A stretch of DNA of 64,000 nucleotides from NCBI GenBank assembly GCA_937883775.1, contig CAKZXZ010000236.1, positions 1-64,000 of the forward strand, given 5' to 3'. The notes under the pieces were generated by a model, which was not told the DNA's origin, did no database searches, and saw only the letters and a list, made by a program, of their open reading frames with translations. The translations under genes were made by a program, and so were the position numbers. Below are positions 28,895 through 35,894 of the stretch, piece after piece (positions within the stretch are counted from its first letter, which is position 1; every line of letters begins with the position of its first letter). This DNA is from an uncultured Paracoccaceae bacterium (GTDB taxonomy: Bacteria > Pseudomonadota > Alphaproteobacteria > Rhodobacterales > Rhodobacteraceae).

Positions 28895-29192
28895 CGTTTT
28901 CAGCTGGCTCAAGGTCGACAGTTGGTTTGAGTTCTGGTGGGTAATGTTTGGCCTTTCAGGGCAAATTCTGTTCACAGCACGCTTTCTTGTGCAATGGATC
29001 GCCTCCGAACGTGCAAAGCGGTCCGTTGTGCCAATCGCGTTTTGGTACTTTTCGATCAGTGGCGGTCTGATTTTGCTCGCGTATGCGATTTATCGTCAGG
29101 ATCCCGTGTTCATTCTAGGCCAATCAATGGGCTTGTTCATCTACGTCAGAAACCTGTGGTTGATCCGTGTCGAACGCCGTCTCGACACCTGA
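28887..29192 (+). CDS. LpxB N-terminal-domain (LAB_N) membrane protein
   Basis: The 101-residue protein matches the lipid-A-disaccharide synthase N-terminal domain family (FGLSGQILFTARFLVQWIASE, and PVFILGQSMGLFIYVRNL). It has about three hydrophobic helices and no LpxB catalytic domain. Related proteins resemble small flippase-like subunits. It overlaps the GT2 gene by 8 bases and the GT39 gene by 26, so the three act together. A flipping role for the lipid-linked sugar is inferred. Confidence 0.88.
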   Translation: MDSVFSWLKVDSWFEFWWVMFGLSGQILFTARFLVQWIASERAKRSVVPIAFWYFSISGGLILLAYAIYRQDPVFILGQSMGLFIYVRNLWLIRVERRLDT

Positions 29193-30621
29193 CCGCACGT
29201 GGTTGAAGCCCGCGCTTTTGGGTGTTGGGCTGCTCACCCTCTACCGAGTGCTTGCGCTTCACTGGGGTCAACTCGACCTGTTTGTGGATGAGACGCAGTA
29301 CTGGTTCTGGGGGCAGGAACTGGCGTTTGGATATTACTCCAAACCCCCCATGATTGGCTGGGTGATCCGTGCATTCGTTGAAGTCGGAGGAAGTGATGCG
29401 GCCTTTTGGGTCCGCCTGCCCGCACCGCTCTTTCACGCTGCGACAGCTGTCATCCTTGGCGCCATTGCACGTGAACATATCGGTCACCGCGCAGCCATAG
29501 CGACGGCCTTGGGATATGTGACTATGCCGGTCATCACCGTCGGCTCAACGCTTGTTTCGACAGATACGATCATGTTCCCGTTCCTCGCGTTGGCATTGGG
29601 CGGCTACTTGCGGCTTGCCATCACACCATCGCGTAACCTTGCCCTTTTTACCGGGGCGATGCTGGGCCTTGCGTTCATGTCAAAATATGCAGCGATTTAT
29701 TATGTGCTTTGCGCTGGGCTGGTGGCCTTGGCCCTCCCGCTGGAACGGCTTCGCTCACGCGACTACGGGCTGATCTTGCTGGCCTTCCTGATCGCGATCT
29801 CGCCAAATGTCCTTTGGAATGTTGCAAACGGGTTTTCCACGCTGCAACACACGATGGACAACGCAGACTGGGTGCGCGACCCGAGCAAGCGTGCTGGGCT
29901 GAACATCACGGGCCTGACCGAATTTTTCGCACTTCAGTTCGTAGTCATGGGGCCAGTTCTGTTTTCAGCGCTGCTTCTGATGGGGTGGCAAGCTATTCGT
30001 GGTCAACTCACTCTGATTCAAGTGACGCTTCTGCTGTTCGCGCTACCGATCATCGGGATCGTATGTCTGCAAGCGCTCTTATCGGAAGCCTACGCAAATT
30101 GGGCCGCAGCAGGCACAATCGCAGGCGTCGTGGCCGTGATGTCATGGCTGATCGAGCGTCCAAAATGGATGCGGATATCTTTCTGGATCAACGGCACGAT
30201 CAGCGTGCTTTTGCCCTTGCTGACCCTTTTTGCCGGATCCCTATCGTTTGGTGGCGATCGGCTATTGTTTGAGCGATATGTCGGCCTTGATGAAATGTCG
30301 GAAGAAATCTTTACCATCGCCCGGGACACCGGCCAGAAAGACATCGTCGCCTTTAACCGCGATCTTCTGGCCAACCTGTTTTACACAGCGAAAGGGCGCG
30401 ATTTCACGATCTATGCAGGACCGTTTGAAGGACGGGCGCCCCACCATTACGCCCTGAAGCATGCGTTCGATGGCATGGCAGAAACGGTGCTATTCATCGA
30501 AAAGGAAGGGCGAAGCCCCCCTTGCCCCAGCGATACAGCCATCGAGATCGAAAGCCCTAACGGCAGTTATCAAGATCGAGTGTATATCGCTTACGTCCTT
30601 GACGGGGCGTGTTTGAAGTAA
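29167..30621 (+). CDS. ArnT-like family 39 glycosyltransferase
   Basis: The 484-residue integral membrane protein has the PMT/ArnT fold: an early periplasmic Asp-Glu (LFVDETQYWFWGQEL) after the first helix, SKPPMIGWVIRAF, and many hydrophobic segments. It would take a sugar from undecaprenyl phosphate and add it to lipid A or another periplasmic acceptor. It starts at GTG 29167 inside the LAB_N gene. The acceptor and sugar cannot be read from the sequence. Confidence 0.87.
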   Translation: MSNAVSTPDRTWLKPALLGVGLLTLYRVLALHWGQLDLFVDETQYWFWGQELAFGYYSKPPMIGWVIRAFVEVGGSDAAFWVRLPAPLFHAATAVILGAIAREHIGHRAAIATALGYVTMPVITVGSTLVSTDTIMFPFLALALGGYLRLAITPSRNLALFTGAMLGLAFMSKYAAIYYVLCAGLVALALPLERLRSRDYGLILLAFLIAISPNVLWNVANGFSTLQHTMDNADWVRDPSKRAGLNITGLTEFFALQFVVMGPVLFSALLLMGWQAIRGQLTLIQVTLLLFALPIIGIVCLQALLSEAYANWAAAGTIAGVVAVMSWLIERPKWMRISFWINGTISVLLPLLTLFAGSLSFGGDRLLFERYVGLDEMSEEIFTIARDTGQKDIVAFNRDLLANLFYTAKGRDFTIYAGPFEGRAPHHYALKHAFDGMAETVLFIEKEGRSPPCPSDTAIEIESPNGSYQDRVYIAYVLDGACLK

Positions 30622-30624
30622 AAG

Positions 30625-31821
30625 CTAGATCACCCGATCCGCGCGCAAACGGGCCAGATCATCGGCGGTGAGGCCAAGTGTTTTCAAAACAGTGTCGGTG
30701 TCCGCTCCAAGGACAGGCGGCGGCGTCTTTACCGTAAGGGGCGCGCCGTCGATACGTGCACCCGCCCGCACAACAGTTGCGCCATCCGGAACACCAGGAA
30801 CATCATCAAAACGCGCCAGAAACTGACGCTCGGCAATTTGGGGATGCGCAAGGATATCTGGAACGCTCATAACCTCACCCGTTGGCACGCCAAGTGCATT
30901 CAACGCGGCGACCCAATGCGCGGTGGATTGCATGACCAGCACAGTCTCAAGCTCGACCGTCAGTCGCAAACGATGGGTTTTGCGATCTTCCCGCGTCGCA
31001 AAATCAGGATCGATAAGTAGATCCTCACGTCCCAGATGGCGGACAAGGCTCTCCCACTGGGTATCGCGATTGGCGGCGATGTTGATATATCCATCGGCCA
31101 CTCGAAACGTACCAGACGGGGCCGATGTTGGGTTGTCGTTGCCATTTTGCCGTGGCGCAACGCCCGCAATCAGATGATTCGAAATGGCCCATCCCATGGT
31201 CGCGAGGGTCGCCTCCAACATGGAAACGTCGATCACACACCCCCGCGGAGTTGCATTCAAAGCGGCACAGATTGCCATGGCGGCGGTCAAACCGCCTACC
31301 GTGTCGGCCACAGGATACCCTGCGCGCAAGGGTCCCTCACCATCGCGCCCGGTCACTGACATGACACCAGAAACACCCTGCACGATCTGGTCATAGGCCG
31401 GGCGATCTTTCCACGGACCGTCCTGCCCAAAGCCAGAAATCGCCGCGTAGATCAAAGACGGGTTTTCAGCACGCAGATCATCGGGCCCAACGCCCAGCCG
31501 TTCCATGACACCGGGTCGGAAATTTTCAACGACAACATGAGCGGTACGCACAAGTTTTCTGAGTAAATCCTTACCACGTTGATCTTTTAGGTTGAGCGTC
31601 ACGGACGCCTTCCCGGCATTTTGCGCTAGAAAGGATACCCCCATATCGGCGGCATTCAAAGCCGGATCAGCGCCCAGCTGGCGTGCAAGATCACCGCCGC
31701 CCGGCCGCTCGATCTTGATGACCTCAGCACCCAGATGGGCCAACTGATGACAACAAAATGGCCCTGCCAGCACATTTGTCAGATCAAGAACGCGGACGCC
31801 GGACAGCACAGATTTGGTCAT
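30625..31821 (-). CDS. CaiB/BaiF family CoA-transferase
   Basis: This class III CoA-transferase moves CoA between carboxylic acids. The 398-residue protein has the family start (LSGVRVLDLTNVLAGPFCCHQLAHLGAEVIKIE), the catalytic Asp region (NLKDQRGKDLLRKL), and the C-terminal RFDDVPGV block. No other acyl-CoA genes are adjacent, so the substrate is unknown. It is convergent with the GT39 gene and divergent from the hemP locus. Confidence 0.92.
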   Translation of the reverse strand: MTKSVLSGVRVLDLTNVLAGPFCCHQLAHLGAEVIKIERPGGGDLARQLGADPALNAADMGVSFLAQNAGKASVTLNLKDQRGKDLLRKLVRTAHVVVENFRPGVMERLGVGPDDLRAENPSLIYAAISGFGQDGPWKDRPAYDQIVQGVSGVMSVTGRDGEGPLRAGYPVADTVGGLTAAMAICAALNATPRGCVIDVSMLEATLATMGWAISNHLIAGVAPRQNGNDNPTSAPSGTFRVADGYINIAANRDTQWESLVRHLGREDLLIDPDFATREDRKTHRLRLTVELETVLVMQSTAHWVAALNALGVPTGEVMSVPDILAHPQIAERQFLARFDDVPGVPDGATVVRAGARIDGAPLTVKTPPPVLGADTDTVLKTLGLTADDLARLRADRVI

Positions 31822-31881
31822 TAAAACGCCTCTCTCGGTTTCCCGCGCAAGCTAGGTCAGGTCGAGCATGGCGTCCATCAG

Positions 31882-31938
31882 CTGATTTGTCCGACTATTT
31901 TTATCAGGATTGACGGATGGCTTGGATATGCCTATCTT
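31882..31938 (+). promoter_or_regulatory. hemP promoter with candidate iron-responsive operator
   Basis: A good sigma-70-type promoter, TTGACG (31910-31915), 17 bases, TATCTT (31933-31938), faces the hemP operon. Just upstream and touching the -35 box is CTGATTTGTCCGA then TATTTTTATCAG (31882-31907). The same sequence recurs before the imelysin operon at 35147. It is probably the site of an iron regulator. Confidence 0.65.
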
Positions 31939-32013
31939 GGACCCCGTTAGAGATTCCATCCAAGCCACCCTGTTTTCAGGTCAGCCCGGAGCCGTCGCGC
32001 AACAGGAGAGACC

Positions 32014-32133
32014 ATGACAACGCCGATGACCCGCCGCCTTTGGCGCGCCCTGATCGAGGCCACACAGACTGGCCTCTGCCCTACTGAACGCCGTTTGGCC
32101 CTTACTTTGGATCGGATAGAGACATGGGTTTGA
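32014..32133 (+). CDS. Small 39-residue protein upstream of hemP
   Basis: This ORF is too short for the ORF track. It starts at ATG 32014 behind a strong AGGAGAG site and encodes a basic, soluble peptide (MTTPMTRRLWRALIEATQTG, ending TLDRIETWV). Its stop lies 10 bases inside hemP, in another frame, so translation of hemP is probably coupled to it. No family is recognised. The strong ribosome site and the position between the iron promoter and hemP support it as a real gene. Confidence 0.65.
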   Translation: MTTPMTRRLWRALIEATQTGLCPTERRLALTLDRIETWV

Positions 32134-32297
32134 TGATGAATGCGAGCCCCGCCCCGACACCACAGTTGGTTGACGATACACCCAGCTACGATGCACAAGA
32201 TCTTACTGGGCAAGATGGACTTGCACGGATCGTCTTGAATGACCAAGTATATACCCTGCGGATCACCCGCGCTGGAAAGCTGATCTTAACCAAATAA
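32124..32297 (+). CDS. hemP: Hemin uptake protein HemP
   Basis: This 57-residue protein is too short for the ORF track. It ends in VYTLRITRAGKLILTK, the defining C-terminal signature of the HemP/HmuP family. HmuP members are needed for full expression of haem-uptake receptors, and the molecular mechanism is not settled. ATG 32124 is in the normal position, though Met4 or Met5 could also be used. Haem transport genes are not in the window. Confidence 0.93.
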   Translation: MGLMMNASPAPTPQLVDDTPSYDAQDLTGQDGLARIVLNDQVYTLRITRAGKLILTK

Positions 32298-32339
32298 CCC
32301 CGCCACACGCGGCCTATGCCGCGCTTAGCCAAGGTTCAC

Positions 32340-32582
32340 ATGCCCAAAGTTCCAAGTCCCTGTATTGATGTCTGTAAATACAAACGGCAGGGGCACTGCA
32401 TCGGTTGCTCGATGACGAAAGCGCAGAAGTCGCTTTATAAGCAGTTGAAAAAAGAGAAACACCAGCAGGCGTTCGTGCACATGCTGGTGTCTCAACAAGA
32501 AAACATGGGCAAATTTTCGCATTGGGCTGATGCCTACGCGAAGCGGTGCCGCAAGAAAGGGGTCAAGAACCCCATTTCATGA
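32340..32582 (+). CDS. DUF1289 domain protein
   Basis: This 80-residue protein has the DUF1289 cysteine pattern CIDVCKYKRQGHCIGC near the N terminus, which suggests metal or iron-sulfur binding. A basic helical C-terminal tail follows (WADAYAKRCRKKG). The start at ATG 32340 (AAGG six bases upstream) is preferred to ATG 32316. Its function is unknown. It lies 42 bases after hemP and may share its transcript. Confidence 0.88.
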   Translation: MPKVPSPCIDVCKYKRQGHCIGCSMTKAQKSLYKQLKKEKHQQAFVHMLVSQQENMGKFSHWADAYAKRCRKKGVKNPIS

Positions 32583-33053
32583 TTAGCGCAGATGTGCCCG
32601 CAGGAACCACGCAAACTTTTCGTGGGTCTGACCACGCGAAATGCACAAATCTTCCGTCAGCGTATCGCCGTGCTCTGCAGCCAATTCACCGGCGCCAGCC
32701 AGCGTGGCGGCCAGCGTAACCTGAGCATCCATCATCTCTTTAATCATGGTTTTGTCATCGGCATGACCGTCATGCTCGCTGATTTTCGAACGCTTCAGCA
32801 TACCTGCAAGTGTGCCTTCAGCGTGTGCGTCGAGTGCTTTAACACGCTCGGCCAAATCATCTTGGGCGGTGAAGTGGTCTTCGTAGATCTCTTGGAACAA
32901 CGCATGCAGCGGACCAAAGGCCATGCCGGTGACATTCCAGTGGAAATTCTGCGCCAGCATCGTTGTGACAGCTGTCTCGGCGACAGACTGATTCAAAGCA
33001 TCTGCGATCGCGCTTGATGCATCTGGTGTCAAATTCGCGGCAGTTTGTGTCAT
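32583..33053 (-). CDS. dps: Dps family DNA-protecting ferritin
   Basis: Dps forms a 12-subunit shell that oxidises Fe2+ with peroxide, stores iron and shields DNA. The 156-residue protein has the ferroxidase ligands in NFHWNVTGMAFGPLHALFQEIYEDH (split across the intersubunit site) and ends in a short helix (THEKFAWFLRAHLR). ATG 33053 fits the GGAGACGAGG site better than the TTG at 33074. An ICE/Irr-like palindrome lies about 100 bases upstream of the start. Confidence 0.94.
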   Translation of the reverse strand: MTQTAANLTPDASSAIADALNQSVAETAVTTMLAQNFHWNVTGMAFGPLHALFQEIYEDHFTAQDDLAERVKALDAHAEGTLAGMLKRSKISEHDGHADDKTMIKEMMDAQVTLAATLAGAGELAAEHGDTLTEDLCISRGQTHEKFAWFLRAHLR

Positions 33054-33124
33054 CGGTCTTATCCTCGTCTCCAAATAATCGCTGGCTGGCGGAAGCTGGC
33101 TTGCGTACCGTCCAAAGATATACC

Positions 33125-33144
33125 TCTTGGCAGAAAAGCCAAGA
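33125..33144. repeat. 7-bp inverted repeat in the dps upstream region
   Basis: TCTTGGC-AGAAAA-GCCAAGA is a perfect 7-bp inverted repeat beside the ICE-like palindrome and upstream of dps. It has no T run on either strand, so it is more likely an operator or mRNA hairpin than a terminator. Confidence 0.55.
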
Positions 33145-33148
33145 ACTT

Positions 33149-33165
33149 TTTAGAATTATTCTAAA
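33149..33165. promoter_or_regulatory. ICE/Irr-box-like palindrome
   Basis: TTTAGAA-TTA-TTCTAAA is a perfect 17-bp palindrome that matches the iron control element bound by Irr in alphaproteobacteria. It lies 96-112 bases upstream of the dps start and overlaps the stop codon of the unknown gene 33161-33583, also on the minus strand. Confidence 0.8.
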
Positions 33166-33583
33166 GCGCCAGCTGCGCGATGAGGGAAAGAACCATCCTA
33201 TGACTGTGTCGCGGGATCCGCGACGTGAGCAAAAAGGCAACGCTATCTGCGTTTCCAGCATTCTGTGCATCTACCACAGACAGCAACCAAACTTCATCGA
33301 AAGACGCCGTCTTTGCGCTGGGTTCATAAACGACAGGGGCCTGGCCCCACGCATCACCCAGCACCTGCACCAGCGTCGTTGATAAGGTTTCGCGCTGCTG
33401 TGCGATTCCGCATCCAACCGCCGCGCAAATACGATGACCATCGACCCGGCTGGCCGACCGTGCCTTGCGCATCAACTGACGTAGTGGAACCAACCGGCGC
33501 TGTGTTTCAGCATCCAAAGGGAGACTGCGAGGCGACCGCTCTGCAGGGATCGTTTCAACTTGGGTCAGCGCGTGAAGAGCCAT
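33161..33583 (-). CDS. Conserved-looking protein of unknown function in the iron region
   Basis: I do not recognise a family. The 140-residue soluble protein from ATG 33583 contains PLRQLMRKARSASRVDGHRICAAVGCGIA and a C-terminal part with an acidic/hydrophobic pattern (FDEVWLLSVVDA, VAFLLTSRIPRHS). Its stop codon overlaps the ICE palindrome of dps. A relative of the hemP operator motif (33604-33622) lies directly before its start. It may be iron controlled. Confidence 0.65.
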   Translation of the reverse strand: MALHALTQVETIPAERSPRSLPLDAETQRRLVPLRQLMRKARSASRVDGHRICAAVGCGIAQQRETLSTTLVQVLGDAWGQAPVVYEPSAKTASFDEVWLLSVVDAQNAGNADSVAFLLTSRIPRHSHRMVLSLIAQLAL

Positions 33584-33603
33584 TATGAGAATCAACTTCT
33601 ATC

Positions 33604-33622
33604 TTTATTCCTGATTAAAATA
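33604..33622 (-). promoter_or_regulatory. Relative of the iron operator motif (minus strand)
   Basis: On the minus strand TATTTTAATCAGGAATAAA matches the right half of the hemP and imelysin motif (TATTTTnnTCAG followed by GAAT or a similar sequence). It ends about 20 bases before the ATG of the unknown gene. The left half (TGATTTnTCCGA) is not preserved, so this is a partial match. Confidence 0.45.
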
Positions 33623-33694
33623 ATAAGCTTTTTACGCTCTGCCTAGGGCTCACATGTCGCAGCCAGGTCTAAATCGATAAAAAGACCATAAAAT

Positions 33695-33720
33695 TTGAGA
33701 TTGCATAGGTATTCAATCAG
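33695..33720 (+). promoter_or_regulatory. Weak relative of the iron operator motif before the cupin gene
   Basis: TTGA ... TATTCAATCAG has the same 26-bp end-to-end spacing as the hemP and imelysin copies and keeps TTGA, TATT and TCAG, but little between. It lies 37 bases before the bicupin ATG. This could be coincidence. Confidence 0.3.
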
Positions 33721-33756
33721 AGTACTCTTAGCGTCAGGATCACATGGAGACACAAA

Positions 33757-34722
33757 ATGACCCCGGCAGAAATGGAGGCACGGATCGTGCGCTACGGCGA
33801 CCTTGTCCCTTGCAAGACCGCTTTTATCGACGCGCACACACCTGGTAGCGACCAAAAGGAAAATTTCACGATCATCGGGGGCGGTGTTTCAGAAAGCGCC
33901 GATCAGCACGTTCATATCCGCGACACGCCGGGATTTAACATCGGCGCCGCCGGACAACCTCCGAAATGTCGCAACTCGCTCCACACTCACTCCACCGCCG
34001 AGGTTTTTTTCGTGCTCAAAGGCCGTTGGCGCTTTTTCTGGGGGCGTTGGGGCACCTCAGGTGAGGTTGTTCTCGAGGAAGGCGACATCTTCAATATCCC
34101 GACTGGTATCTTCCGCGGCTTTGAAAATATCGGCACGGACTACGGAATGATTATGGCGATCCTTGGCGGCGATGACGCTGGCGGTGGCGTGCTGTGGGCA
34201 CCGCAAGTGATTGAAGATGCTGCAAATCACGGGCTTGTCCTGGGGGAAAATGGCAAGCTCTATGACACCAAAAAAGGCGAGAGCTTGCCAGACGGCATAA
34301 AGCCAATGCCACTTTTGGATCAGGCCGTGCTGGACCGCATGCCAGAGCCGACAACAGCCGATGTGGTTCCAACATATGTCGCACGTTACTGGGACATGAT
34401 GGCGTTGGCTGACCGGCAACCCGCCAACGTCATCTCCGAGAACGGAATACTACGCGATAAACCTGGCTTCACCGTCGAAATGTTGAGCCGCGGCTCGATC
34501 TCTGATGAGGTATATACCACTGACAAGCATGAAGTTCTGATGCCCGTTCGCGGCTATTGGAAGTTGACATATGATGGCGGCCAAACCGTTCTAAACCCCG
34601 GAGATACCTGCGCCATCCCACCTGATTTACCGCATGGCCTCCGTCCCGCAATGACGGGCGAAACAAGCCTTTATCGCATCCGCAGCACCGACGACTCAGC
34701 CGGGCCGACGCTGACGCATTGA
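33757..34722 (+). CDS. Bicupin protein
   Basis: The 321-residue protein has two cupin domains. The first carries a full metal-binding motif (HTHSTAEVFFVLKG, HxH-x3-E-x6-G, with the second motif in EGDIFNIPTGIFRGF). The second (HEVLMPVRGYWKLTY and PGDTCAIPPDLPHG) keeps the fold, with a single late His. Enzymes of this type include dioxygenases and isomerases, and the substrate is not clear. It sits in the iron region with a possible weak regulator site upstream. Confidence 0.85.
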   Translation: MTPAEMEARIVRYGDLVPCKTAFIDAHTPGSDQKENFTIIGGGVSESADQHVHIRDTPGFNIGAAGQPPKCRNSLHTHSTAEVFFVLKGRWRFFWGRWGTSGEVVLEEGDIFNIPTGIFRGFENIGTDYGMIMAILGGDDAGGGVLWAPQVIEDAANHGLVLGENGKLYDTKKGESLPDGIKPMPLLDQAVLDRMPEPTTADVVPTYVARYWDMMALADRQPANVISENGILRDKPGFTVEMLSRGSISDEVYTTDKHEVLMPVRGYWKLTYDGGQTVLNPGDTCAIPPDLPHGLRPAMTGETSLYRIRSTDDSAGPTLTH

Positions 34723-34932
34723 TGTTTCGATAAATCCGAGCCGGCCCAGCGCATCGCGGGCCTGCTCGCTTTCCTTGGGGGTTCCATCAAGGACGGACGC
34801 GTTCAACCGTTGCACAATAAAACTCAGTTTTTGGTCCGGATGCCGCCCGCGCAGCAGTGACATCACCTGATCGTCCCGCATCTGTAAGATGCTATACGCA
34901 ACGTCCTGCTCAACACTCTGAAGGTTTGACAT
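34696..34932 (-). CDS. Small protein of unknown function
   Basis: This 78-residue soluble protein is called from ATG 34932, where GTGGGGA lies upstream. Earlier Met codons are possible. It is predicted to be helical (LQSVEQDVAYSILQMRDDQV) with a conserved-looking middle (QRLNASVLDGTPKESEQARD). It overlaps the 3' end of the convergent bicupin gene by 27 bases. No family is recognised. Confidence 0.5.
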   Translation of the reverse strand: MSNLQSVEQDVAYSILQMRDDQVMSLLRGRHPDQKLSFIVQRLNASVLDGTPKESEQARDALGRLGFIETSMRQRRPG

Positions 34933-35146
34933 CACAATCCCCACTTGCATCGTATTTCTGTTACCTTTCTTGGCAGCGCAAATGATTCTGGGCAAACGAT
35001 TTATCGGCAGAATTTCAAAGCTGCGCTCAAATGGAATCTTGAAAAATGGCGCTTATCACAGCCCATGAACGCCTTGATATCATGTGCTGACAAAGGCTCT
35101 GCGGTGAATTCTCTGCGGATCTCAACAGCCTGCGGCGTTTCTACTA

Positions 35147-35178
35147 TTGATTTATCCGATTATTTTACTCAGAAATGA
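35147..35178 (+). promoter_or_regulatory. Candidate iron-responsive operator before the imelysin operon
   Basis: TTGATTTATCCGA then TATTTTACTCAG (35147-35172) matches the hemP copy at 21 of 26 positions and extends into AAATGA. It begins about 100 bases before the first ORF of the operon. The rest of the 313-base gap between the genes at 34932 and 35246 shows no other gene or clear repeat. Confidence 0.65.
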
Positions 35179-35245
35179 ACGGCAAAGATTTTTAAGTCTT
35201 TCACACGTTATAAACGTCTGCCGTATCGCCCTGAAAAGGTTTCAA

Positions 35246-35410
35246 ATGCGCTTGAATCCGCCCGATTCTTCTTTGCGAAACGCGCCTGAACCTGCGCGGC
35301 AAAGCCTCAAGCCTGAGGTTGATGCATTAAACTTGTCTGACTACGCACCGGATGATCTGCAGGTAGAGCGGCATTTTGAGCAGGTCCTTCGCCAAGAGAC
35401 CCGTAAATGA
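35246..35410 (+). CDS. Small 54-residue protein leading the imelysin operon
   Basis: This hydrophilic 54-residue protein starts at ATG 35246 with AAAAGG upstream. The ORF track starts earlier (35147) inside the operator, which is unlikely. It is acidic and probably disordered in the first half (LKPEVDALNLSDYAPDDLQ) with a helical end. It overlaps the next gene by 4 bases (ATGA). I do not recognise it. Confidence 0.6.
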   Translation: MRLNPPDSSLRNAPEPARQSLKPEVDALNLSDYAPDDLQVERHFEQVLRQETRK

Positions 35411-35883
35411 GTGCGCAATACGCAAAACGTGGCGGAGCCCCGGTAGGCCTTGTCGCAAACCTGCCCAAAGTAGAAGCAGCCTGCGTGCGTTATTTGCGCC
35501 TGTGGAGCATGGGCGTTGATGGTCAGTCCGAGGTCTGGAACGCCTTCGCTGCAGGACTGGGCGGTGTGCAGGGTAAACAGGCGATGCGCACCTTCGAAGA
35601 ACTGCACACCATATGTTGCCGCCATGGCCGACGTCCGCTGATGCGGCACGCCATCAACTGCAAATGTCTTGGCGCCGACGAATCCTGCTTTGCCAATTTC
35701 ATCGCAACAGCCGCCGAGGGCGAGATGGAAGACGCAATGCTGATCGCAACTCTGATCGTGAGGGCCGATATGGCCCCCGTGATCCCCGCGCTGGCCAGCG
35801 ATCTTGGCTTGGCGCTGAAACGCATGCCGCCCGATCTGTCATCGGTGGCAATGCACACTCACCAAACACATACGGTTCACTAG
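35407..35883 (+). CDS. Cys-rich protein of unknown function in the imelysin operon
   Basis: The 158-residue soluble protein has a Cys cluster (HTICCRHGRRPLMRHAINCKCLGADESC) that could bind metal or an iron-sulfur cluster. It has no signal peptide, so it acts in the cytoplasm, whereas the rest of the operon is exported. It overlaps the upstream small gene by 4 bases and ends 11 bases before the imelysin start. No family is recognised. An accessory or regulatory role in the iron operon is an inference. Confidence 0.75.
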   Translation: MSAQYAKRGGAPVGLVANLPKVEAACVRYLRLWSMGVDGQSEVWNAFAAGLGGVQGKQAMRTFEELHTICCRHGRRPLMRHAINCKCLGADESCFANFIATAAEGEMEDAMLIATLIVRADMAPVIPALASDLGLALKRMPPDLSSVAMHTHQTHTVH

Positions 35884-35894
35884 AGGAGATACCG

